Shown here: positions 1 to 11,600 of the stretch, piece by piece | How the letters are laid out: every line of letters begins with the position of its first letter | Numbering within the stretch: the first letter of the stretch is position 1 | DNA from: Linnemannia schmuckeri | Lineage: Eukaryota; Mortierellomycota; Mortierellomycetes; Mortierellales; Mortierellaceae | Assembly (NCBI GenBank): GCA_029449235.1 | Contig: JANATG010000016.1 | Coordinates: forward strand, 1,426,001 to 1,490,000 | DNA: 64,000 bases | Direction: 5' to 3' | Made by a program: the position numbers and the translations under genes | The notes under the pieces: model-generated | Told to the model about the DNA's origin: nothing | Database searches by the model: none | The model's input: only the letters and a program-made list of their open reading frames with translations

Positions 1-1120
1 GAGTTCGACCTTGGCCCATGTCCATGACAGACGCGCCGTCTTCACCTTTTACAGCAACAGCAGGGACTCCCATCAACGAACACATCATATCAAGAAGCTG
101 CATGGAATGTTGCCAACATTGAACTCCATGCAGGCCCGGAAGCCTGATTTGTACTCAACCTGCCTGTGTCGACAATGTGAGCAGGAGGAGGAGGACAATG
201 AGCACGTCTGGAGATGCCCCTCTACTGTTGAGACAACCACTGCGATATGGAAGGAGGCCATGGGCAAGATTGATGAATGGGGCGTTCAGGCAACAAATAG
301 CTACAATGCCGCCAGGAAGCGTGAACACAAGCGAGCAACTGACAATGGTCGTCAAGCACCACGGCCAGTACCCATATACTGGCAGTCCCCCTCGGATGCG
401 GATCATATTCGGGGATTCTCTTCTATCGGTGGAGCTCGAGCCGTGCACAGCGGTAGTCCTGCTCCCGATCGTGATGAAAACCCCAAGTGGCACGTTTCGG
501 ACCTTCTTCGCGGAATCACCCCCAAGAGCATGTTGACTGAGTGGTCCTCGGCCTTCAAGACCCCACAGTCCATTGCCAAGACGGTCCTTCACAAGTTTAT
601 TGGCTACCTGGAGACGCAGGCCTCAGAACTGATCTGGAAACCACGATGCTCCACGACGATCGCGTGGGAGCAGATGCAAGGCATCACTGCCAAGGACAAA
701 ACATCCAAATACACCGGCGCCCAAGGTGACTGGAGTCGAGGATACGGTTACATCACGCGTGATGGGTTCTGCCCGTGTGGCGCTTCGCTAGCCACACATA
801 AGGATCGAACCTGCCCTGGAGCGACCAAGGAACCATGCACAGCTGATGAGCGGCTGTTGGATAGTCTGTTGGGAAAGAGGAAGTTGTCGCTGATGGAGAG
901 GATGGGAAGAATCCCCTTCATTCGTATCTAGTTTTATTTTGTCTTCCGTTTTTGCTGTGAAGAGCAGCGACAATTGTTGCGCAGAGCCAGGCTCCGGGTC
1001 GGACTGTGACTGGCGGATGGTGTACTGAAGAATTTGGTCTGTAGTCCCCTTTACTTCCAAATGCCTCCTTTGTACTGTTTGTCAGAGAAATAAAATTGTG
1101 TACAAAAAAAAAAAAAAAAA
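1..1120 (+). mobile_element. 3' end of a non-LTR (LINE-type) retrotransposon, copy 1
   Basis: The segment holds the end of a long open frame, a 3' UTR of about 160 nt with an AATAAA-type signal near 1089, and a 17-nt poly(A) run at 1104-1120. A second copy of the same 3' end begins at 1141 with roughly 95% identity by eye. Coding tail, UTR and A-tail repeated at two sites is the signature of target-primed retrotransposition. The 5' part lies outside the window, so reverse transcriptase and endonuclease domains cannot be checked here. Confidence 0.75.
2..931 (+). CDS. C-terminal part of a LINE reverse-transcriptase ORF (5' partial)
   Basis: The frame is already open at the first base and no ATG fits a start, so this is the tail of a longer protein. 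Near residue 55 there is a CX2CX8HX3C cluster (CRQC...EHVWRC), the zinc-knuckle-like motif usual at the end of non-LTR retrotransposon ORF2 proteins. A second Cys/His group (FCPCG...H...TC) lies near the C-terminus and is conserved in the second copy. No reverse-transcriptase catalytic motif is visible because the upstream part is missing. The frame ends with TAG at 929-931 and is followed by a UTR and poly(A). The family is assigned from context plus the zinc motif, not from a database match. Confidence 0.65.
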   Translation, partial: SSTLAHVHDRRAVFTFYSNSRDSHQRTHHIKKLHGMLPTLNSMQARKPDLYSTCLCRQCEQEEEDNEHVWRCPSTVETTTAIWKEAMGKIDEWGVQATNSYNAARKREHKRATDNGRQAPRPVPIYWQSPSDADHIRGFSSIGGARAVHSGSPAPDRDENPKWHVSDLLRGITPKSMLTEWSSAFKTPQSIAKTVLHKFIGYLETQASELIWKPRCSTTIAWEQMQGITAKDKTSKYTGAQGDWSRGYGYITRDGFCPCGASLATHKDRTCPGATKEPCTADERLLDSLLGKRKLSLMERMGRIPFIRI

Positions 1121-1140
1121 CCAGCGTACGAAAAAAAAGA

Positions 1141-1565
1141 TGCCAAGGACAAAACATCTAAGTACACAGGTCCCCGAGGTGACTGGAGTCGAGGATACGG
1201 TTACATCACGCGTGATGGGTTCTGCCCGTGTGGCGCTTCGCTAGCCACACATGAGGATCGAACCTGCCCTGGAGCGACCAAGGAACCACGCACAGCTGAT
1301 GAGCGGCTGTTGGATAGTCTGTTGGGAAGGAGGAAATTGTCATTGATGGAGAGGATGGGAAGAATCCCCTTCATTCGTATCTAGTTTTATTTTTTCTTCC
1401 GTTTTTGCTGTGAAGAGCAGCGACAATTGTTGCGCAGAGCCAGGCTCCAGGTCGGATTGTGACTGGCGGATGATGTACTGAAGAGCTTGGTCTGTAGTTC
1501 CCTTTACTTCCAAATGCCTCCTTTGTACTCTTTGTCAGAGAAATAAAATTGTGTATGAAAAAAAG
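1141..1565 (+). mobile_element. 5'-truncated second copy of the same LINE 3' end
   Basis: Bases from 1141 align with 688-1103 of the first copy at a constant offset of 453, with about 20 substitutions and no obvious indel. The copy keeps the last 80 or so codons in frame to a TAG at 1382-1384, the same 3' UTR and an AATAAA, and ends in a short A-run near 1558-1565. The abrupt 5' start is typical of incomplete reverse transcription. The 20 bases between the copies (1121-1140) end in an A-run; I could not define a convincing target-site duplication. Confidence 0.75.
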
Positions 1566-1633
1566 TCAAGTGCACGAGGGGCAAGAACTGTAGCGTGTCT
1601 TCTTTATTCGTAGTAACATACTTCTCTGTGAGC

Positions 1634-1634
<1 letters not shown>

Positions 1635-1664
<30 letters not shown>
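1635..1664 (+). repeat. poly(A) tract, 30 nt
   Basis: An uninterrupted run of A lies between the second LINE tail and the stop codon of the minus-strand UBX-LRR gene. It could be a relic of another retrotransposed 3' end or part of the general homopolymer abundance seen across this window. Confidence 0.9.
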
Positions 1665-1666
<2 letters not shown>

Positions 1667-1733
1667 AAAGAATCAAAAACAAAGCTAAAGGTACTGTTGA
1701 CGGCACTTCGTCGCTTGATAAAGTAAACGTGTT

Positions 1734-4700
1734 TTAGGCAAGGATCAAAAGTGCACGCGGGTTCTGCTGATAGATCTCGCCATTTGTCACTCCCTGGATC
1801 CTCAACTGCGTCAAATTGGGCAAAGAGTCTATTAAAAAAGTCCAAAAAAAGGCCACATGTAAGACTTCACAGCATTCGAACATTAAAAAATCAAAGTAAA
1901 AACATTATGCATATTAATGTAAGTTACCTTGGAGGCGCAGGGCGGCAACTTCAGTGACATCAGTGTTATCAAGGTTAAGAGTGTTCAGGTTGTTACAGTG
2001 TGAAAAGACAGCTAGCGCCTCATCATGAATGAACGGGTTGTTCTTAAGATTGAGCCGCTTGAGTTTCAACGAAAAGAAGGCCGATCGTCCCAAGTGGTTC
2101 ACACCCACAGTTGTCAGTCGCTTCACCTGTGACAACGATAGAATCTCAATCCTTCCCAAGTCTATTTGTTTCATGAGTCAGTGAGAATCAACGTTAGTAA
2201 TTACAATGATAAATGATTCATTATCTGATGCAATAGGATGCATCAGCTCACCTCGGAGGTACTCTATGGCTTTGTCGCCAATGTGGGTGCGATCAAGTGA
2301 GAGCTCCTTGAGAGACGACATGTGAACGAGCACAGCTGATCCTGTATCCGTGAGCATGGTTCCTGCAAGTGACAGCATCTGTAGGTTCTTGGCTTCTGCC
2401 AACGACAAAATTGCATCGTCCGTAATAAACTTGAAGTCTGAGAGATCCAAGTGTGTCAAAGGCAACACTATTAGTTTCAACCTCAACAAAAAAGAGTCCT
2501 TTGTCAGTAAAACGTTTTTAAAATATATACCATAGCGCACATAATAACAGCTGAATTAAGTACCTGCTGCGGTCGGCAGGACGGTCATCAGATGGTGGTT
2601 GCGACTAGGAAACTTGAGATCCTGAAGCATCAGGAGTTCTAAAGCGTAAAATGCGCTTTCTTTTGTAAGCATCCGTCTTGCATGGAGATTATGGCAAAAA
2701 AAGAAGTGACCAGCAAGAGGCATACATGGCACTTACTTGATACAACCTGCTCCAGGGCCTCAGTGGTAACTCTCGCACAGGAGGTCAAGTTCAGTTTTTC
2801 GACAGTGCCAATGATGGGAAGAAGTGCAATCAGATCCGACGCGTCAATAGATGTAGACGCCAGATCCAAGTTGAAGAGCTGTGTGAAGGCTTTGTTGTCA
2901 GGAACCCGCACAGGTGACATGTTGAACGCCTTCGAACTGTTCAGCTTTAACGTGCGAAGCCTCTTCAGCTCTACGTATTCCGAAATAAACATAGTATTAG
3001 TTAACTGTCAAAACAGGGCTGGAATACATACATGTGATGAAGTTGAGACCAGCCAATTACCTTGCAGGTTGTACAAGACTAGTGGGCCTGCAATCCCTTG
3101 ACAGTAAGAGAGATCAAGGGTCTGCAGGTTTGATTTCCACTCTGAATCAGCAATGACCCTTGCCAACCCTGTCGTTGTGACCTTCGTTGCCGACAGCTTG
3201 AGCGCCGATAGGTATGACAGGTCTATTTCAAAAACAAGATGCGAATTAAATTATTATACGCAACACAGACGGAAAACACAAGGAGTGAACTCTGAGGAAA
3301 CTTACTAAGGGTGAACTCCAGTGTCTTGTCGGTGATACGGCAGTGAGAGAGATCAAGGAATTCCAAAGCCTCAAAGCGCGCAATGTTCCTGAATCCAGCA
3401 TCTGTCAAGAATGTACACTCTCTCAGACTCAGGTACGTTAATGAGCGGGCCTGAGAGCCGCCAATCACGTCCATCAGCGAATCCGTCGCACGAGAGTACG
3501 CATCCAGCACCATATTGACAATAGGACTAAAACACAGTGTTATGAAAGAAAAAACGACATAGCTGAGTTGAAGTTGAAAAGCAAGAAAGTGACAGTAATT
3601 AATACAGAGCTACAAGGAGTATAAAGAAATTTCATACCAGGTGTAGAAGCGCTTAAACGTGAGCTGGTCGAGTTGCTTCAGTCGGATAAGTTCCTGTATG
3701 ACAGCCTCTCCGACCTGTGATCCCACGTTTTCACCCCATAACTTCAAATGGGAGTTGGACTTGGAATCCTTTGCCGTCAGCATGACTATTCAATAATTGG
3801 AGTAATAGTAGTCAATAAACAAATCACGTCAAAATGAGTCGTGGCATCAAGGAAGGAAGCGTGAAGGGGCTAACAAACGTACCTGCGACTTGATAGCAAC
3901 AGAGGGACTGAAGGCTAGGAATTTCTCGTTCTTTGACTCTCTTGGCGCCAACTGTCAAGACTGGAGCATTCTTTTCTGCTTCTTGAGCCCTTGCGCGGTT
4001 AGACATCGCCTCAAGAACACGTTGCCGACGCTGTTGATCTCTTTCCTCTGGCGTCATCTCGGGCTGGTCAGAGTCTTGGTCGTTTGTTGTAGAGGCGGGC
4101 CCACTGGAGCTGAGGGAGTGTCCTGCGCCAGAGAATGGGATCCCACCTCGTCCACGTCCACGCCCACGTCCGCGACCACGTCCCAAACCAGGAATAGCGA
4201 ATGGGTGATTGGGGTTGATATGGTCGACGACAGGTAGAGCGTGCATAATCTCATCTTCATCTTCTTCATCTTCATCGTTATCCCCATCGTCGCCGCCGTT
4301 ATTGCCTTCCTCTTCCTCCTCTTCCTCGCCTTCATCATCGTCATCATCGTTGTCGTTTTGACCATTGTCGCCAAAATGAGGCATATAGTTGAGGGTGCCT
4401 TCATCCTGATCAATGTCCATAGGTGTTGGTCCCTCAGACTCTGCATCAGTCGATGGGATCCATGCGCCAGGATTAGGGGTGACAGGCTGAGGAGCGAGGA
4501 TGGGGGTCTGGACAAGGACATTCAACGAGCAGCTTGGACACAAACCCGCCTCTGCCAAAGTAAGATCACTATCCCCGACAGTGAACTCTCTGCGAGGGAA
4601 TGGCTGTACATGTGGTAAGAGGTAGTTGTAATATTAGAAGTTGGATCGAGAGAGAGCAAGAGAAAAGGTATTCTACTTCGCGATATGAATACAAAGAAAC

Positions 4701-5869
4701 ATACCTGAATCAAACTAATGTCAGCACTTCCAATATTCCTATCCTCCGAGCGGGCAAGATCAAACAAGTCCTTGACAGTCGCGGTGCTCTGAAATGACCG
4801 CTTCAGTACAGATCCATTCTTCATTCGCAGCTAAAGGAACCCATACCAAAAAAAGTGAGGTTAAATTTAGTGCGAGGTGGAAAATTATCTCTTGCTCTTC
4901 GCAGAAACGACACGCATACGTAAGATTGTGTTACCTGGACCATGGCGTTCGATGGAGCAGCTGGCGTGGGTGCTGATGCTGATGCCACTGGGATAACACT
5001 TGCTGTGACTGGTTCCTGAATAGCCGATGCCAAGGAAGGACCTGAACTGGCACCTGTAGAAGATGACGATGTCGTAGTAGGGGTAGGGGGTTGATTTCTC
5101 AACTTTCGATTCTCACGGTCTTCCTTGAGGGCGTCTAGGGCTCTCTGACGCGCGATACGGGCCTCCATCTTGTCCCTCTTGGCCTTTTCTGCCCGCTTGT
5201 TGGCCTCGGCGAGTCGAGTCGCATTCTGAGCTTCCGCCTCTTGCTCATTATGGCGCGAGGTGAGTGGGAGCGGAGCAATCACCAAAGGGGTATCGGACGC
5301 TGTAGCTGATGTTGTAGGCGCTTTGATGATGTTGATTTTTATTTTCTTTGGCGACGACTCGAGCTGATGTGTGCTGGATGTGCCGTCCGTGGGCGGTTGG
5401 TGGCCCTGCTGGTGGTGCAAGGTCTGAGATGTTGGTGCCGGTGGCGACGTGGATGCGGACTTTGTTGACTCTGCGAGTGCTCGTTGAAGGTCCGCGTCAT
5501 AGGCGTCATCTTCTCCTGTGCGGAGGCGTAGCGTCTTGTTGTTGGCCTGTGTCGCTGCCTGGGGTGAAGTGATTGTCTCGTTGTTTGCAAAAATCCTATA
5601 TTCGCCACGTATCAAAGTGGAACAGAAGTGTTATGTTAACTCTTGTCGACTTGGTTGTGCACTCACAATTGCATTGCTCGAGGGTGTCCCTTTTCGTCTT
5701 GAACCTGATTGCCAGTGAAGGAAAGTGTGAATGAAATGAAAAAAGGCAAAAAAAAAAGGTACCATTCAGTTGCTGCTTCGACAGTTGTGTTTCCTGCTGC
5801 GACTGCGGCTCTGGCCTGACTGAGGTTGAATCCGAGCTCGAGCAGACTTGCGCGTAGGTCGCTGTTCAT
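1734..5869 (-). CDS. UBA-UIM-UBX-leucine-rich-repeat protein, probable Cdc48/p97 adaptor (13 exons)
   Basis: Inferred exons, in transcription order: 5869-5763, 5704-5663, 5595-4935, 4830-4705, 4603-3883, 3785-3638, 3526-3306, 3222-3061, 2970-2737, 2638-2564, 2467-2252, 2161-1928, 1828-1734; total 1013 aa, all GT-AG. Residues 3-40 form a UBA-like domain (LLELGF...AATEW). A ubiquitin-interacting motif (DADLQRALAES) sits near 83-95. A charged coiled-coil region follows at about 165-220. A UBX domain spans about 268-345 (RMKNGSVLKRSF...PFPRREF...LAEAGL). After it come an acidic stretch, a GR repeat near 455 and RNI/AMN1-like leucine-rich repeats from about 553 to the end. UBX domains bind the AAA ATPase Cdc48/p97 and UBA/UIM bind ubiquitin, so a role in ubiquitin-dependent extraction or degradation is inferred. 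The end of exon 2 is the least certain junction. The start is the first ATG that opens the UBA. Confidence 0.8.
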
Positions 5870-6033
5870 TGTTGGAATCACTTGTTTGTCGTTAAGATGT
5901 AACTGTTGTTGATTGTTTCTTGTCCTTCTCCTTGTTCCTGCGAATGAATGTACGACTGTGGTAAAGGTGCTGAATGAGGAAGAAAAGGAAATAGGAAAGA
6001 AGAAATAAAAAAAGAAAAGATAGAGAGAAAAGG

Positions 6034-6064
<31 letters not shown>

Positions 6065-6330
6065 CAAGACAGAGGAGGAGGGAGTACGCGACAGTCTTGG
6101 TCGCTCCTTTACTTTGTGCAGTGGCGTATCCACGCCTTTTGTCCAGAATAAGAGTGGCGAAGTGGTTAAAAATCTCGGCCCGGGCTGGAGAAATCAAAAA
6201 AAGGTCACAAGGGAGGAACACGCACATACACTCCAATACAATAGCAATCGTTGACCCGAAAAAACTGAAATATCGCCGATCAACGACGACAATGAACGCA
6301 CGTTCTTAACACGGTCTCACAGATCAAAAA
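5870..6330 (-). promoter_or_regulatory. Upstream region of the UBX-LRR gene with a long A-tract
   Basis: Read on the minus strand, this is a pyrimidine-rich stretch directly upstream of the start codon, including a 29-nt T run (A on the plus strand, 6034-6062). Similar pyrimidine tracts precede most genes here, so it probably holds the 5' UTR and core promoter. No defined factor site was recognised. Confidence 0.4.
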
Positions 6331-8600
6331 CGCACGCACGCGTCGGACCCATCAACCGACAAGAGGATTGACGTGTAGACTCGAACATCAGTCTTCAACG
6401 GGACGTCAGAGGAAAGCGAAAACTGGGGCAGCGAACAAAAGGCATGTGGATGAACCACAAATGGCCAATCCTGAACACCTGAAAGCGGCTTGTCAACAGT
6501 ATTTCTTCTCATAGTATCAACGTTTCGCACTAGAATGTGAAGGTGCTCATAGCCTTTCAAAACGTAGAATCATCCGCCCATTGTCAGCAAAGTGCCTTCA
6601 AAAGTCTTTTGCTAGTTACCCTGCAAGAAGTTAGTTGAAGGGTTTGTGTATGCTACGGACAAGGGCCCTACGCGACGAAAGGTATAAATAAATATTCAAT
6701 TGGGTAATAAGTTCCGCATTGAGAAGTACCCGAGTCCCTTTTTTGGACCAGGAGGCGCCGGGAGAAGGGAAAAAAGTGTACTAGCTTCTTCTATGCATAT
6801 GGCGTCTTACTTTTTTATTTTTAGGGCAGAGTCGCGTACTTACAGGCCACAAATATATGAAGAGGTGAAGTGCAGGTTCATCTTGGCTATACGAGAGTAT
6901 ATTGGCAGAGCGTAAAAAAAAAAAGCAAATTGACAACGTCGAGAATGAAGAATGGTGCTAGAAGAAGGTATATGAAAAGTAAGCGGGTGTGAAGTGTGTG
7001 GGTGTAGTTCGACCATGGGGTACTTGTCAATGGGTACCTCTGAAGTTTGAAGGATGTACTTTTCCTTATCCCCTCCCTATTTGTCGAATGAGAGAAGTGG
7101 AAGAGCAACGACCATTTTAATTTTTTCATGTTTGACCACAAGAACAAGTGGAACTGCACCCTTTTTCTTTTCTCTTGTTTCCCCTTTTGTCTCTCTCTCT
7201 TTCTCCCCCCTTCCTTCTCTCCTCTCCTTCCCCATCGACCTTGTTCCTCCTCTTCTCTTCATGAGTCTTCTTCAATTGCATTCCATCTCATTTTGAAGAC
7301 ATACACTCCCATTCCTCAATTGTCTTTCCTTACTGCCTGTCTTATTGCATGTGTAAGTGTGTAATGCAACGAAGGGTGTGGGAATTATTGGTGAGAAGAG
7401 TGATAGTGACTGGTATCCATACATTCTCTTTTAATGGCGACAGCATCGATATAGCACCCCAATCCACCCCTGCCCCTGTCCCTGTCCCTGTACCCTGCTC
7501 TCTGCTCTCTGCTCCCTGATTGCCAGGGTTCCCCTGTCCATACCCCATCATCCGCAATCCATTGCATTTTCTTGTTAGCCCTATTCCACCACCAATGGGT
7601 ACCAACAGGTCGCCAGTGTCTCCTACCACCGTCTTTCTGTCCTTATATCTCCTTTTGTGTTTCTTGTTCATTGTTCTTCCCTGTTTGACCTCTATTCAGA
7701 ACCCAAACCCAACCCCACGATCCCTGGCATGACCGACTGGGCGTACATGTTTGTGTAAAATGTATGCAACTTGTTCTCCCGTTTTGCCATTGAGTTACAC
7801 AGTCTCGTGGCATCCATTTTTTTGTTTTTCCCTGTTCTCATTCTTGTGCCACAGACCCGATGCTGGGAACAACAAGCGGGAAGAAAACGGAGGCACCATA
7901 GGTCTGCCTTTCCTCCTTCTCAACAACTATGTGTGTGTGTCTACTACACCACCTACAAATAAAAAAATATCCCTTGCACTCCTTCCTTCCTTTCCTCAAT
8001 TGATGATGATTGTGAACATGTTCATCTTTCTCTCTCCTTCACGCTATCCCCTATTGTTGACAAGAGACAAGAAGCAAGCGAAATGAGAATGTCTTCGTCT
8101 TAGTTGTTTTCTTTCGCCTGTGTTTTGCTAACCTTCCTCTCCCTTTCTTACTCTTCCATTGAATGAAAAAGAGATGGGCATATCCGATAGCACTGATCTC
8201 AGACCACGTTATATATTAATATTGCATTCCCCCCTTCCCCCATTTTCGTTTCTTATTTGTTTCTCTTTTTCTTTCTCTTCTTTCCTCTTCTCTTCTCTTG
8301 TTCTCGTCCTCCTTACATCCCATAGACCCGTACATCTGCTACATCCCCCTTTTAACTCTTTTTACCCCTTCTTTTTTTGTTCATATACACGACCCCACAC
8401 CGCCTGCAATTCATCCAAACAACTCTCGTAACCTTCTTTCTTTCTTCCCTTCAGCACCACCTGCTTGTTTTTATTAACACACACTACTCCGTACATCAAT
8501 CGCGTACAAGCTTGTTCCTTCTTTCGATTCACCCATTGATATCCTCTCTCAGCACCTTCATCAGAATCAACACCCCGCCGCAGTTAGCAAGCAAGGGAGC
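6331..8600. other. Intergenic region between divergent genes; pyrimidine-rich 5' side of the Sel1 gene
   Basis: No credible gene was found. Short open frames are phenylalanine/leucine/serine-rich translations of CT-rich DNA. From about 7140 to 7330 and from 8218 to 8450 the plus strand is strongly pyrimidine-rich, which fits promoter or 5' UTR DNA for the gene starting at 8601. A stretch near 7460-7520 is made of CCCTGT- and CTGCTC-type short repeats. Confidence 0.5.
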
Positions 8601-11600
8601 ATGCTTCATTCCATATCCGTATCTTCCCGCACAGCATCATCTACTCCAGCTACCTCTTCATCCTATCCCAACAATAACAAGAAGAACACCCTTTTCAAGT
8701 CTACCAGAACAACTACACGAACTATCACTGACACCACTGCCTTCAACACAATACCAGCATCGCCACTTTCATCGTTTCTTACCCTACCACTCTCCTCGTC
8801 CTCTTCGACACCAGCATCGTATCCATTACCTTCAACAGGCGACATTTCTTTGACCACAGCGACCGTTCAACCGACCAACTGCAGCTCTAATTGCCCGCAC
8901 ACTTCTCCTGTTCCTCGGTCCCAGCATCAGCACCAGCATCACAGACTCGCTCTTCCTCCTGTTCCTTCTCTTTCTCCTGCAGGACATCGTCTCTTCACGA
9001 ACAAGAATAGCACGCATAAAGTCCTACCCAGCCTTACAAGACGGCTCTCCACTTCTGGTCCCAGTACCATTTTTTCTTACCCTCCGTCACTTTTCTTTCC
9101 GTCGTCTCTCTCCTCTTGTTCTTCGACGCCTTCGCCCTTGCACAATCGCTCTCTTCGACGACTGTACACAGCACAACAACAGCAGCACCATTCGCTAGGC
9201 TCGACAGCAACTCGATCTTCCAAAATTGACGTACGAACCGTTGCTCTTACTGACATCAAGGGTGCTGCTGACACTACTCATTTTCTGGACGAGCGAGGGC
9301 AGCCTCAGCTGCTCAAGTTATCGCCTCATCCCCTTCTCTCCCCTTCTTCTTCCTCTCTACCATCATGCCTCTCAGCGGGAGGAGGAGCAACAGCAGGAGA
9401 CCGACTCCAACAAATTCGGCGCCAACACCACCAACAAGGACGAACACACCATGGGGACGACGGCCGTCCGGACGGAGCGGAATCTTCCAAGACTGGGCAT
9501 GAGTGGGTAGAGAAGAGCCTACAATGTTCGGCCGATCTCCAAAACACCATACCTCATCCCACCACCGGCACCACCGTCACAGCAGGTACGACCATGACGG
9601 CGACGACGACCATGAACATCGCTATCCCGTCTCGGTCTAGCAATATGGTAGAGACAGAGGGCAAAATCGGGGACAGCCTGTGCGGAGATGAGGGTACAGT
9701 AAAGGTGAACGTGGGTGTTCACGGCACTGACGGTTGCTACGACGATTACGACGGTAGTGATTGTGCAGATCGATGGGACTCAACCAACACATCATTCACA
9801 AATCTACTCCAGGAGCAGCAACAGCTACCGACTTCTCCCTTGACCCCAATTCCAACAGGTACCCTCCACAAGTCACCTTCATCTTCCTCCCCACTTCCTT
9901 CTCTTCTCTCGTCGTTGCAGCAGCAGCCTTCATTTACGGGTAGTTCCGCCTGCATGACACCCCCTCCTCCCCGTTCTTCCTTGTTCGTCGTTGCCTTGCC
10001 TTGTTGTTTAGCGGATCAGCAGCTTCCAGGAACAACAGTAACGACCAGCCCTACAACAACAACAACGACAGTACCCCTTGCGGGAGAGGTCATTGGGTCA
10101 ACATTGCTAATGCACAATGCATATTTGGAAGAACCATCACATCAACAAGTTGTTATTCATCCACCCACGCCTCGCTCCAAACCAAAGCCTTCCCCTATTG
10201 CGACAAAGTCTCTCCGAAGATCGAATTCTTTGGGCCTGAGCTCTAACGCCATCAACAGCAGTAATACTACCTCCACGGTAGCACAGCAGCAGGCAGAGAG
10301 TTTCTCATCTGAGAACGGTAACAACACTGACAGCAAAACTCAACTTACGAAATGTGAAGGAGATGGGGACTTTCTGAAGGTGTTTGCTGCTGGATATCGG
10401 AAGAACAGTCTCAGTGATGACGAGAGCAGTTGTAGCAACGATGAGGAGGATGCTCGGGATAGCGGTGTTGTGTTTGAGCCTTGGGACCAGCCTTTGTTGC
10501 AGCACCAGCACAAACAACAGCAACAGCGACAACCGCATGGTACCCACTTGTCAGAGGAAGACATTCCATCAAGACTGAAAACAGCACTCAAGCCGCAGCA
10601 GCAGCCAAGGCAACCCTTCCCAAGTTTTGACCAGCTATTTCAGCCCAACCTTGACCTTCTCGGTACGAGTTGCTTGCGATTAGTAGCACACCTTTTGCGA
10701 CCATACAATGTTGACTGCCATATTCACCTTAGCACCTCCTTATCTTGTTTCATATAGATCCGCAGATGAGGAGAAGACCGAGTGACCAAAAATCGCAGCG
10801 GAGACAACGGTGTCAGTCGATGATCTGTCCTCAAACTCCACGCGAGACAGACATGGACGAGCAAGGATCTCTATCTAACGATGACACTGACTCTGTTACC
10901 AACCACTACGTCACTCCAACCCTCAACAGTGACAACGATAATGGTGACAGTATCCACATCGCGCCAGGCACGTCAGAATCATCTACAACAACTAAACCTT
11001 CAGATCTGAAGGCCACGAGAAGGAGCAAGCGAGTTGCATCCATGTCTATTAGCAGCGACCAACACCAGCATCCATTCATGGGAGCCCATGGGTTGCCTCC
11101 ACTTCCTCCTCTGACTACCAGCACTAGTGGTGCCTTCAACACTACCAACACCACCAAGCCTCAGAGGTCATCTTTCTTTTGCTCACCTTCACTTCACGAC
11201 AGTGCATCAGATAGCAGTAGCGACTCCAATAGTAGTCGAGACTTAACGGCACGTCGACCTTCACAACCGCCCTCGAACGATTCAACCAGTTCTTTATCCT
11301 CAACCTTCACCTCCTACATCTCTATGGCGACCATTCCTCTCACTCGACCTTCTTCCCCGCCAGATCAGCATCATGGCCAGTACCAATCCTTGGTGGGACC
11401 CTTTGCTTATGGGATGCCATTTTCTAATATGCTAGATCTAGCGACTGCCAAGGCCGAGAATATTACGGGACTTTATTTCGCCAAACAGATGAATAAGCAG
11501 TCCAAGGGGAACAATAGCATGAAGGCGGAAGGGTCGATTTTATCGTCTTTGCAGAGCTCTGGAGGACAGCATCAGCAGCAGGATGACGGCAAGGATGGTC

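Noticed and set aside
800..830. Reverse-strand GTTCGATCC within the LINE tail, suggesting a tRNA-derived SINE
   Set aside because: The site is in the retrotransposon coding frame, is present in both copies and has no A-box partner.
3890..4618. Plus-strand open frames over the acidic and GR region of the UBX-LRR gene
   Set aside because: They are antisense shadows of Asp/Glu and Gly/Arg repeat codons.
6150..6190. A tRNA A-box-like match (TGGCGAAGTGG)
   Set aside because: No B-box (GTTCRANNC) follows at tRNA distance and no cloverleaf stems form.
8218..8853. Open frames of 90-158 codons upstream of and overlapping the Sel1 gene start
   Set aside because: Translated CT-rich leader; the frame starting at 8601 continues into the real protein and the others do not.
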